A stretch of 64,000 nt of DNA from assembly GCA_051530055.1 (NCBI GenBank), contig CM121341.1:2604001-2668000 (forward strand), given 5' to 3'. Origin of the DNA: Neoechinorhynchus agilis. Taxonomy: Eukaryota > Acanthocephala. This document shows positions 9,702-20,450 of this stretch, one piece after another; position 1 is the stretch's first letter, and each line of letters opens with the position of its first letter. The notes beneath the pieces were generated by a model. That model was not told where the DNA came from and ran no database searches. It saw only the letters and a program-made list of their open reading frames with translations. Made by a program: the position numbers and the translations under genes.

Positions 9702-11386
9702 ATCGACACTCTCCTGGAGCTAACCTCCAATTCGTTGTAAGGCTTCCGAAATACTCTTTCGGTAGCTATTTTCTCAATGAATGTCTCTAAAACGATTTAC
9801 ATACCAGTAAATTGATCAAATCTGACAAATTGGGGATTACTTTTTAAAATCAAAGGATTCCCGAATTCAGACAAGTTGAATATTTTAAAAGTTTCGATTA
9901 AGTTTGGACGCTCCCTTTGCTCGATCTTGAACGAGGGTGATTTCTTCTTTTAACTCATTCCTCCTTCGGCTTACCTCATCTCTAACAGAGTTCTCCTTCT
10001 GGATTTTCGTTTAGCGAAGTTCATGGAATCCTTAAATTATTCTAAGTGTTTTTTGGTCGAAGCAGTCATTCGGAGCTACGAACCCACCTTGCTCCCTTTT
10101 TCATAAAATCTTCAAATCTATGATCGCTGGATTGCAACCTGGTCGTCCATTACACGAACCTTCTTGCCAAAAGATGGCCTTTTATGGACATGGGAGAAGT
10201 CACGTTATATTTAATACTTTGAAACAAATGACCCTCTCAATTAGCCCAACTTCGGATTTGACCAAGTCAATCTTCGATATCCCGGATCTTATTTTCACCA
10301 ATTAATACAAGTAAATCCTGCCAATTCTCATCCGCGATGATGGAGATAAGGTATTCGAAACGTAACTATTTTATTATATTTTTTTATAACTCACGCAGAT
10401 CTCCTTCTACATTGTACCTTAGTTGATCGTTGAACATTGAAGATTATATCGTTATTGGGAGTGATTCTATTCTATACTCAAACTATCAGTGATTATTCCA
10501 ACGTCGGAGGACCCCATTAACTTCTCCTTTGTCTACAAATTTTGAACCAATCATAAGTCCAAATGAGGAGTGACTATCGGAGATTTAAGTGTATCCATGC
10601 CGCTCGCATCGTCTTTGCTAAAAAACAAGGATACATCCGATAAAAGCTTCAATTTTAGGTGGTTATTCTACCCGTCGAAATCAAGACAAAATTTAAAATT
10701 GATCGCCACCATGCAAGTTATACACTTCAAATTGATTTATTCTTTTTTTTGAGAAGCTATTGATGCGCTATTTTCAGCTTCAAACAATTTCTCTACTTCA
10801 GAAACTCGCTGGCGTAGCTCTGTTCGTCGCCTAATCCACTCACCATGAATTTCGGAATCTTGTTCATCTATTTGAATGGCCTTACACAATGCCTCTGACT
10901 TTGAAAGTATTTGTTCGCAAGTACTGAGCAAAGTATCCGTGTTGACGCTCGTCGCAAAATTGGAGCCGTTTATGTCTTCATTGTAGCTGTGAAGTATACG
11001 ACTCAAACTGCTGTTAAATTTTAGCGATTCGTTCAATTTATTTGATGACATCTAAGGTGAAAAATTAAGTGATAGTTAGATCGTACTTTGGGATGCGAGA
11101 TTTTTAATGAAACGACCAAAAAAATTGAAGCAAAAATTGATTCAGGCCTCCAGCGATGAATAGTTCGTGATCTTGAACCTCATGTTTACTTCAATAAAAT
11201 CGGTCAAAAAACAAAATTATAATAACACGTCTAATTTTATTTAAAGTAGAGGAGCCGTGTACTCCGGATCCACGGGAACACTCAAACACCCATCAATAAC
11301 GAATATTCTATATATCAAAAACCATTAAACATCTTTGTCGACAAGTTTACGATTCGTGCAACATTTTAGCTGCATTCAAAAGGCCA
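9702..11386 (+). repeat. 1.7-kb segmental duplication with coiled-coil gene, copy 1
   Basis: This matches 48,945-50,630 in inverted orientation over its full length (1,685 against 1,686 bp), with scattered differences. A third, partial copy (10,412-10,700 equivalent) lies at 22,515-22,800. The right edge abuts the inverted pseudokinase unit directly at 11,387, which marks a duplication breakpoint. Confidence 0.85.
10737..11051 (-). CDS. Small coiled-coil protein, copy 1
   Basis: The 104-residue frame starts MSSNKLNESLKF. A central region has Leu/Ile spacing and charged residues typical of a helical coiled coil (LSTCEQILSKSEALCKAIQ, then RTELRQRVSEVEKLFEAEN). There is no signal peptide or known enzyme motif. 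A paralogue at 49,292-49,648 differs by about ten mostly non-synonymous changes and a longer C-terminus, so constraint looks weak in at least one copy. Function unknown; it could be the first exon of a longer gene. Confidence 0.5.
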   Translation of the reverse strand: MSSNKLNESLKFNSSLSRILHSYNEDINGSNFATSVNTDTLLSTCEQILSKSEALCKAIQIDEQDSEIHGEWIRRRTELRQRVSEVEKLFEAENSASIASQKKE

Positions 11387-11640
11387 GGTTAACGTGCCAT
11401 CGATTTCTTCTTTGAGTGTATTCGCTATTTATACATATAGAATAAAGGTCAATAATATTTTAAGTTTAACGGAAATACAATTCGATGAAAATGTTTGGTC
11501 GGTGTTCGATAGTGCACATAGATTAAAAGTAGTTAAAATTGCAAACATTTAGTTATTCAAACCCAATCAATAATTTGTTTTTGATCGTGAGAAAATGAAC
11601 AACGTTGCGTATTATAAAACATTTGCAAAGGACCGGAGAC

Positions 11641-11668
11641 CTGAAGAAGTCCGACGAGACGGACGAAA
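11641..11668 (+). ncRNA. Hammerhead-like ribozyme motif (copy 2)
   Basis: CTGAAGA, A, GTCCG, loop, CGGAC, GAAA on the plus strand, the same motif as at 5,004-5,031 and 42,518-42,545. Core boxes and the 5-bp stem II are fully kept in all three copies. Confidence 0.5.
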
Positions 11669-12465
11669 CATTGAGAATTCACTAGAAAAATGTTTTTAGA
11701 AGCAATATAAAATTTTAGTTAATTTAATTATGATGTCCATCTTGTTATGAGATTTAAACGAACGCTCTGATGGAGAAATTCATGAGAATAAATTCAACAT
11801 GTGATTCCACAGAATACAATTTAACGTTTTTACTCGCTTAGTATTTACACATTCATTCGGTTGAAACAATAAAAAGATTACGAAATACCATTTTTGCTCA
11901 TGCCTTGAATTGAAATTTGTAACGTGACTTTAGGCAATATGATATTTGAATCGATAAAGATTATGACAAAATAAAGTGCATTCTAAAAGTGTTAAGATTT
12001 GTAAATCATAAGGAATTATCTCGATTAGCGTTTGAGATATCGACAACAACATTTCTCAATAAGTAGGTTCTTTTCATTCAATGAAATGTCTATTAACTGC
12101 ACAAATTCCCTTTTGTTTCTGAATATTCTTAAACTTTAATTTATCGTTGCTTTTGAGAGAGAGAGTTCCATTTCTAAAAATATGATGATAAAAGTAGATG
12201 AAAATAAATATTCAAATTTACGCTTCGATCTTTTAGAATACAAAAGCAACTTATGCTTTTCGCATTAAACTCGTGTTCATATTTCCTCACCATAATCAAT
12301 AAATTCGTACAAACTGTTTAATCGCGCGCATAAATAACTTATAATAGTGTTTCAGCTTTATAAAGGGAATTGATTATATCAGAGATTTGCTTATATAAAT
12401 TAATACCCATCATGAAATTTTCAATAGCGGTCTATTACTTAAATTCACAAAAATCAAAGCAGTAT

Positions 12466-13496
12466 TTATTTGAAGCAAGTGCCAAAACATCGACAAATGT
12501 CCGAAATTCTGAACAATCGAATTGCATAATCATGAAGGCCCACCAGCGCTGAATTGAGTGTCAGCGTTCTCTGAAAAGTATGTTTGAAGGGCGACAGTTG
12601 GATAAACTCGATCCCCGGGGGAAAGTTTAAACATACGATCCAGAATTGCCACAAATTTGTTGGATTTTGCGTATCTTGTTTTGTCGGGTAAACTAGGGGC
12701 ATAAGGTTAATAATGCTGTCCAATGACCCTATCGGTGGATGTAGCGCACTGCTGTTCAATGGAAAGATTCCTCTTTCTAATGGAGATTTCAGCATCCATC
12801 CGTCTCCGTTGATTGTATCATTATAATATAGCAATGTCCTTACTCCATTATCAAGGACCGTCTCATAATCATCACTCCCTGGAAACATTGGCCTGCTAAC
12901 CGCCAGTTCCCCGATAGTGCAACCAAGGCTCCACATGTCGATTGATTTGGCGGTGGGTAAATCCACTATCAATTCCGAAGCGCGATAGTATGAAGTTTGG
13001 AAGTATCCATAAAGAGACTCTTGGTTTCGTAGCTGCACGGCATGACCAAAATTATTGAGTTTGAATTGTTCAGATTTACTTAGACAACTGACCATCATAA
13101 TGCTGATTGGTTTGAAATCTCCATGAACAATATTAAGATCTTTTAACTTCTCTAATTTTCGCAACATTTTGCATGCCAGGTAGAACAATCGATTGATTCG
13201 CATTGCTCCAAATGTGTTTACAGACACATTAAGGTCCATTTCGTAGTGTTCTGGAATAATGAACTGGTGACAACAATGCTTAAACATTTCGAGGGGAACT
13301 GTGATATTTGCTCGTTCAACCTCGGCTACTTTTATTGCATTAAACATCTTGACTTCGCGATCATCCATTTAGAAGTTCAGAGTGGCGTTCTTTAAGATCT
13401 TAACTGCGAGGTTACGGTTGGATTCCCTCGGTTTGCGTTTGAGGATTTGCCTGCAGCTGCACTCGCCAATTAAGTCTCCCGTGATAATATCGATGG
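12466..13496 (-). pseudogene. HIPK/DYRK-like pseudokinase, copy 2
   Basis: The 300-residue frame (12,466-13,368) begins MDDREVKMF. It has VHGDFKPISIM as the catalytic loop (Asp kept), NFG instead of DFG, YRASE and DMWSLGCTIGEL. The glycine loop and AVKILKN strand lie just upstream in frame, separated from the ATG by the same TAA as in the other copies. Near the C-terminus the frame differs from the ancestral one (in copy 1 that stretch reads FVAILDRMFKLSPG) before rejoining it. The catalytic machinery is compromised, and a retained role as a pseudokinase cannot be excluded. Confidence 0.8.
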
Positions 13497-14369
13497 TTTC
13501 TAATTTCAATTGGTCTCATATTTCAATTGGTCTCCAATTTCAATCAAATTTTTAATGGGAAACACAACACTTTCTCTCCCTCAAGCACAACGCCTTAAAA
13601 ATTTACTTCATCAAACGCCTCCGACATTAAGGAATCCCTTCACCTGATCTACAAATTTTACTTCAGCTTTACTTTACCCTCGTCACCTACGGTTATCCCG
13701 CATTTTGCAACCTATCCAGATCTAAAATCCGTCGTCTTGAAATTCTTCATAAAATAGCATCTGAAATTTGCACGGCTGAATAAAATTTTCATAAAACAAT
13801 CAAAACGCCTCTCAACCCTACAACCACAATTTCTTCCACATTTCGCTTCCTTTTCACACGAGCGCAACACTCGTAATCCTAATTCGTTTTATCTTCACTC
13901 GGCCTCCCCTACGCTCCTTTTTCAATGCTAGCCAATATTCTCGTATATCAGAACTTGAAATGAACTTGAGGAAAGACCATTGGCCCACCTTACATTCGCG
14001 ATCCATTGATTCAACTGCTCGTCGACAAGGTCAATGAAACTAATCGCGAATTGTCGGAATCTTTTAGTTCTCGATTGAACTCTGGATAAAAATTAAATTT
14101 AGACGAAAATCCAGCCCGCCAAATAGTTTACCGCCCGTTTCGCTTTTTACAGACAATCCTTCAAATGTAGTTTTTGGTTGCCAATTCTATCGTTAATGTC
14201 ATTTTCGAGCAACTCATGATGATAATGTCGTCGATATTCAGAACACCATTTATCCTAAAGAGGGTGAAATCGATGTGAATTTTAATGGGTCGCTTTTGAC
14301 TGAAGTAAAAAAATGACCACCATCTTTATTTTTTGGGAAATACTTTAAGGCTCGAAAATTACTGGACAT

Positions 14370-14567
14370 TTAAGAGTGTTGGCTGTAAAATCTCAAAAAA
14401 ATGCAGCTTCTCTGGGCTAACAATCGCGATCTAATCAGTTTGTTGCCGTTCTTAAAATCGTTTGCTCTATTCTGCCAAGTCATCGCCAGAGGATGATAAG
14501 ATGATTGTAGGTTCTGAGAGTGGATGTCGGTCGTTTCCGAGTTTTGTAGTGTCGCAGTTGCGTCCAT
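14370..14567 (-). CDS. Short repeated ORF (MDATAT family), copy
   Basis: Sixty-five residues starting MDATATLQNSETTDIHSQN, followed by LAMTWQNRANDFKNGNKLI. The same N-terminal frame occurs at 33,141 and, shortened, at 39,468. The shared start and an upstream TTTTCAG in two copies suggest an exon copied along with the surrounding repeat rather than an independent gene. No known domain. Confidence 0.35.
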   Translation of the reverse strand: MDATATLQNSETTDIHSQNLQSSYHPLAMTWQNRANDFKNGNKLIRSRLLAQRSCIFLRFYSQHS

Positions 14568-14729
14568 TTCTCACTTTTCCTTTCTCGTCCAAACTCAACG
14601 TTTCGTTATATCCACAACGGTACAGTTAGACGTCCGATAAAAAATAACAATTATTTGCTGAAATTTTTTTTTCTTATAACATAATGAACATAGTTTCGTT
14701 TTCTTCAAATGTTATGTTTGTTCGGCAGC

Positions 14730-16350
14730 TTCCTTGATGGCCGCGGCATTGCCGCGTTGGATCGCCGCGCTGGTTCGCTGCAACCTGTTTGAAGCACACT
14801 CACCACCTCCCGCCAAATTCCAGCTTTTGTCCTTCCTATACCGTCGCCATCACGCTGGCAGCATTGCCTCGTTGTACTGCCAGCGAGATATTTTGTCGAA
14901 GGAATACGCCTGCTCTTGAGTCTCCGGTTGCCTCTCTCAATTTCTTCGAGACATCCTGGAGCAGAGAGTGTGCCGAGCTGCCAAGCGCTCCATACGTCTC
15001 TACCCCAAAGGGGACAAAATAGTGAGCCCTCGATAAGTGAAGATATTTCCGTATTTTCCTCCCTTCCGCTGCACTGGCGGCACCACCGGCGATTTCGAGG
15101 GAGTAGCGGAGGTTGCTGGCTGCGAGGGTGTCCACACACGTGGCGTCCCAGAGAAAGCATTTGCCCTCCCACCACGGGAAGACCGAAATTCCATCGGGCC
15201 TACGGCCGTCTAGTCGACAAAGGTGGGCGGGTTCCAGGATGTTCGGGAAGTTCGCCGCTTTCAACGCCCGAGAAATTGCGTTATTGATTTCAGAATGGCG
15301 TGAGAACCTTCCTGCTGACCTTCTGTAGACGAGACCGTGTCGCCCGAAAGCATCAACCAAAGACCCACATCGACAGCGATGGGGCGTGCATATCGGGAGA
15401 CCAAGTTTTAAGGATACTGCGATCCTCGTTGCCTCATCAGTAAGAAGAGTTCCCACTGATGCCAGAGGAACAGCCTCCAACCACGCCCCAGATTCTCGTG
15501 TTGAAACTGCCAACAGTCTAGCTCCGACGACCCCATCGCGAGAACCTGAAAGTAGAGAGCTGTAAACTCTCGCGATAAGAGGTCCGTCCCAGATCGACTG
15601 TCTGAGGTCATTCACGGGAGCATGGTTAGTTCCTGTCTGCTGGCACCATTCCTCAACCGCCACCACGAAATCCCGGACAAGACAGAACTTTTCCTTCAAA
15701 ATTTTCTTCGATACTGCTAGGCTCCCCTCAAACGATCCAAGAAAGGCCGGCAAAGCAAGGTCCACTAGTGAGCGAATCCGCAATCCCCCAGATGACACAG
15801 GCAAACTGAGAAAATACTGGAAGGCTTCTGGGGCATGATCCCTAATTGCGTGGAACATCGTTTCTCCATTGGGAGAGTTATAGGCATTCTGAAAATCACA
15901 CTTAAGAATCACGCACGGCTCTGAGATTCTCGTAGCAAAGTTTCGGAGCGAGTGGACAATAGCTTCCGCCCCGCAGGATGTGCAGCAGCCCAGTTGGATT
16001 AGACGAAGTTGCTGTCCGGTTTTCTCGGTAATACGTTTGCAGAGAATTTTTCCTGCGAGTCGGCGTATCGTCGAAGGTACGGCGATGGGACGGATCCCAC
16101 CTTCTTTTTTTGTGAGCGCACACAATGAGGCTAGGAAAAATAGGTCCTTTGCAACGGGGTTCAGGTCCACTCCAGTCAGGCGGTCGACTATTCGAGAAAG
16201 CGCACTTCCTAGAGAGAGCTGCTTCACCAGTTGAAAAGGACATCATGTCCTTTAGGTGCTGAGGCCTTAGTCCGTCAAGCCCGTGACCCGAACCATTTGC
16301 AAAAGATGAGATGGCCTTTTGTAACTCTGAAATTTGACTGCTTAGCAAAC
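14730..16350 (-). mobile_element. LINE A, longest copy, with a 463-residue ORF
   Basis: The RT N-terminal region (SSFANGSGHGLDGLRPQHLKDM) is followed by GGIRPIAVPSTIRRLAGKIL, the gateway LGCCTSCGAEAIVHSL and motif A (KCDFQNAYN). The frame then jumps to the post-RT block SSGGLRIRSLVDLALPAFLG, so the palm with the YxDD motif has been deleted in frame. The C-terminus has a C.CG...GRHGL...RHSEIN knuckle, RRPDGISVFPW, LWDATCVDT and VQRGNAASVMATV. The knuckle followed by PD..WDAT resembles the restriction-like endonuclease end of R2-type LINEs. Because the long ORF (14,836-16,227) crosses the deletion, it may have spread as a non-autonomous derivative. Confidence 0.8.
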
Positions 16351-16648
16351 AAATTGAAAGTTCAAGACATCATTAATGGATATCGAATAAAACAATTACG
16401 TATAATACTTGCCCACAATCCCATGTGAATTACTCAAGGTCCCAAAGTTTTGATTGGAATTTGCTAGGGGTTAGAAAATGCCCGTTTGCTGCCTGTATCT
16501 TTAATAAAGTTTTAGTTTGCCAGCGCGATGTGTAGAGCAAACAGGGTGCGATAATCATAAAATTAATTTTCGCATTTTTAAGCCACCATTCTCACGAACA
16601 CTAAAATTCTCGCATATCGACATCTGTATTTATTTACAACTAAAATCT

Positions 16649-16936
16649 CTAACTCAATGGATTCTCAGTCATGACGTTCTGTTCCCCCGTCCACTTTCCA
16701 ATGTATTTTAAGTCCGTATTGGGCTGTTGAAACATTCTCAATAAGACGGGCGATTGTGACAAGCCGATTAAATACAAAGTGTAATTTAACATGCCTTCAT
16801 TTTTAATATTGTTATTGTTCATCGTCATTAATGACGAATTAAGCTCAATTTGTTTCTTCACAGTTTTCGATCTTTTGTTTGTCGGTCGTTTACCGCTATT
16901 GGTATTGATTTTTCTTTTTCTATTACCGGTCGTCAT
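16649..16936 (-). CDS. Basic protein, short relative of the AT-hook gene at 46.6 kb
   Basis: Ninety-five residues: a Lys/Arg-rich N-terminus (NRKRKINTNSGKRPTNKRSK) then a C-terminal block LNYTLYLIGLSQSPVLLRMF. That block aligns with LQYTLLLAGLANSPQAIIML at the end of the AT-hook protein at 46,631-47,318. The frame is closed upstream by TAG, but a TAACAG just before the ATG could be a splice acceptor, so this may be a second exon. The GRP cores of true AT-hooks are absent. It is either a truncated paralogue or a pseudogene. Confidence 0.45.
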   Translation of the reverse strand: MTTGNRKRKINTNSGKRPTNKRSKTVKKQIELNSSLMTMNNNNIKNEGMLNYTLYLIGLSQSPVLLRMFQQPNTDLKYIGKWTGEQNVMTENPLS

Positions 16937-18089
16937 TCTGTTATCCTACTCTTCCAAAACAAGATTTTTTGTTACATTCTCTACATCGTCCTTGGGCTTT
17001 GTCCTAACTCGGAATCATTGTGATTGAATGCCTTTAAATCAAAAGGCGGTGGGAACGGAAAACAGCAAAAGTCTTATTGAAAAGGAGTTCCTTGTTAGGG
17101 TGTTTGTAGATGCCGGTCAGAAAGGAGTTAATCAAAACAATGAAATCTAGAAAGTACTCTTAGAGCTAAAATTATTGTCTGTTCTTCACAGAATCAGCGG
17201 GCGAATTGCTTTCAATCGACTGATTTTTCCCATTGTTCGCTATGATAACCTTTTATCAATTTATTAAAAAACCCTGAGTTTCAAAAGCTTTAAAGGAGCT
17301 GAAACGAACAGAACTCCCAAAATGAACATTTTTTCGATGTGGGCGTTTCGCTTAAAGTCGAGATGCGAAAAGAGCTATCCATCAGAATATAATGCCAAAT
17401 CTTACTCCGTCAGAAGTATTCTAATATATTCGAAGTTTCAGAGGACTAATTATATAGCTACGCCCAATTCCCGTTGGGTTTTAGCTGAATTCCGAAGATC
17501 CAATGGAAATGCCGTCCGTTGGAAAGAAGGCCCCGAATTGTAGAGGAAATTATAGAACTGATTAACTCTTCGCTGTTACACTCGCGTATCAATAAAGCAA
17601 AATATTTGCGAATAAAAGAAAAAACCAATTGCTAACAATCCGATGAATTGGTCGCTATGACAACTTTTGATCAATTTATTGAAATAAACCTTAGTTTTGA
17701 AAATTTCAAAGAAGCGACAAATATAACTTCGGATTTCTCAGGATGCCGTATTCGTGGGCATCCCAATCCTTCGTTCGGGTTGGGGGGGTTCTTTAAAACG
17801 AAGGATTTCTCGGGATGCCGCTGTCGTTGTGCATCCCAATCATCAGTTGAAGGATTCTTCAAAGCGAAGGATTTTTTGAAATTTCGTCAAGCTAAAGGCG
17901 TGAAATATTCGGTACAATTCTTCTACCTTGAACTTCATGGACTAAGTTGATCAAGGCTTTTTTTAACGGATTGAAGACTTTAATTGCAAAGATTTAATAA
18001 ATAAAATGTCTTTTGTAAGTTTTAGACTTCTGGATCTAGAGTCGTTACTGTAAGCTACGATGTTGCAAAAGATGAGATGGCCTTTTGTA
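16937..18089. other. Intergenic stretch with GGATGCC hairpin repeats
   Basis: No confident gene. Two direct repeats of about 70 bp (17,730-17,875) each contain GGATGCC...GGCATCC or a decayed version able to form a small hairpin. A 100-residue frame at 17,648-17,950 spans them and simply reflects the duplication. A 26-bp piece of the LINE A N-terminal region (also at 16,299) sits at 18,065-18,090, at the edge of the large inverted repeat. Confidence 0.5.
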
Positions 18090-18249
18090 ACAAAAAAGAA
18101 GATTTAAGATCATTCACACGGACCTCAATTACAAAAAAGTTTTTAGCAATGAAGATTTTTGTAAAAATAATTGTCAATATCTACTTGCCAATCTAATGAA
18201 AAGTAGTTCGACAGCAAATTTAATACATTTTTCATCTTTACTTGCGAGC

Positions 18250-18274
18250 TTTCGCCGTCTTACGGCTTCCTCAG
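18250..18274 (-). ncRNA. Hammerhead-like ribozyme motif (left arm)
   Basis: The minus strand reads CTGAGGA, A, GCCGT, AAG, ACGGC, GAAA: core boxes with a 5-bp stem II and a 3-nt loop. Its mirror copy lies at 32,366-32,390. Same architecture as the 5.0-kb motif but unrelated stem sequence. Confidence 0.5.
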
Positions 18275-20450
18275 GAATCAACAATGTGAAGTGTGTTCAA
18301 CAAGCGGCATCGATGCGCAAAGTTCGCCGGTCCGTTCAGCAGTTCTGGGGCTTTGTCGAGCTTATGTTTTAGAACTCACTTTCGCATTGTCGACGGAAAC
18401 ATAATTCCCTTCCAGGATATTAATGCATCGGCGATAATTCCACCCGGTCCGTGGCCACAAATTTAATTCGCGTGAAGAATATTACTTCGTCGTTGTTGCA
18501 CTCTGGCTAGTAATTTGCCTTCTGTGTGGCTACAATTTTGGTCCGGATTCAATGTGTTCCGAACGTGTTCGGTCACACGTTGGCGAAAGCTCGGAAATAA
18601 AGATTTTTTTCGTTATCAGTATAACAGCCCGCCCAAATGTCCATTTAAAACGGAAACCTGGAATTCCGGCCGTTGTCATCTGTTCATTAGCAATCTTATT
18701 AAACAATGTGGCCAACCTCCGTAATGGATTCCAGATTTTTGCTTTCCAGAGTTCCGTTCCTACATCATCAGGAGCCCCTACTAATCGTATAAAGATTGGA
18801 GCTCGACAATATCTTGCGTCTGTTGCTGTCGGGGTTTGACTAGCGGAAAAAGCTCACGATTATCACCTCCGATGTTGAACTTCTGCATAGTGGATCTCCC
18901 GAGCGGCCCAAACGGCTTCCTTCTTCGCAATCCGATATTTCTGTAAATTTGTCGGCGTTTTGTTTTCAAGAAAGATGTCTCTTCTTTTCGTGAATCTTCT
19001 TGTTAACCATATCAGCGCAGAGCAAGAGATCACAGTCAATAGAGCATTTTCCGGCCTTGGTGCATTCCAGAGACTTGCAAGTTTCGGAATGGATGATTTG
19101 CTTCCCTTCACGTTTCCTAAACTGCTTTGCGCCAAATCGCCACCATTTCGTTTGACTGGGGCCGTTTTTCCAAGTCTTTTTAAACCTGGGACAGAATACT
19201 AAAAGTCACCGTTATTCTTTTTCCTCGCATTGCTGTCTAATTCTGTCAAGATCAAAACTGTAGGACATTGTGCAATCCAAAACCCATTCATTATAGAGGT
19301 TTAAAAGACATGGAAAAACAAATAATTTAGCTTTGCAGGACCAAGGAAGGTAAGGGAGCAAACGCTAAGCCAAACAGTGACAACGAGTATATTTTTCATA
19401 TCAAATTAAATAATCCAATACTTGTAAATTTGAGTCAGAATATTTCACAGGTTACCAAAGAGCTTGGTTCTGTGCGTTTCTGAATGGACTCATTTGTTTG
19501 ACTTTACATTGTGGTGCCACAAGTAATTGTATTCTTTTTAGTTCGTCCAAGATATGAATTCCAACAAGTAACGCCGTCAAAATCCAGCACACCCAAAATA
19601 ACTAAAATCGTGCCGAACTTTTATATCGAATAGAGACGCGATTTCGAGTGTGTGAAGAAACTTAATAGTTACGAAATACAGTCAGTTATAAGTTGCTGCG
19701 AAATTGAGAGTTTACCGATCGAAGGAATTAAGTGTCATTACATTTTCACAGAAAACGAATTGAACAAGAACGCCAGGCAGCATTTTTAATTGAGCAATTC
19801 GATTATACACACAGTTCGCCTCTCGAATAAAAGGATTCTGTTACACTGCATCTTGGGCGTTTCCAGTTCTCCTGAACTCGTCGTCGGGTTCTTAATGTAG
19901 AGCACTGGAGTTTCTTTATACGATGCTCTAAGTGGCTTTGTTTCTTCGGGACCTAAATGATTATTCAGGGTACTTTTAGAAAGTAATTTCAATGTTGAAA
20001 AGATCGATCTTCTGAGTTTGTCGCCTCACTTATCATGGCATTGGCTTTGCCAAATTGATTTGAATTCTATACAAAAAATTGATGTTTCTGCGATTCGCGA
20101 ATTGAACGCAATACTTAGATTATTGATTTAGCACTAGCGGAGTGCTTTTGAGCTAAAAAACATACAATGAGAGGCCGCATCGACCGGCTTCTCAGTTCAA
20201 GTTTTGCAGCTTAACAAAATGTTCCGACATCGCTCAACGACAAACCAAAAACAGCGTCAGCTTTTGCGATTGGCGAGACCATCGTAGGAATAATAACGGA
20301 TGATAAGTTAATTTGGGATTACAACATAATGTAAAATACTTTGACTGCCTGATTGATGCCGGAGGTGGCAGGTAGTTTGATAAATCTTGCTTCTTGCACT
20401 TAAATGTCCTTAGTAATTTTAAATTTTTCAATGTTTGCAAACAACACCGA

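Larger units (their letters stand above)
11387..14690 (-). repeat. Segmental duplication with pseudokinase, copy 2 (inverted)
   Basis: The reverse complement matches 39,360-42,770, including the short MDATAT ORF block, the region around 14,000, the kinase and the AT-rich tail down to the GATTTCTTCTTTGAG edge. It stops at 11,387, before the LINE A piece that follows the unit in copies 1 and 3. Confidence 0.85.

Noticed and set aside
14705-15328. Overlapping frames of 60-156 residues on both strands
   Set aside because: They are shadows of the LINE A endonuclease frame on the minus strand.
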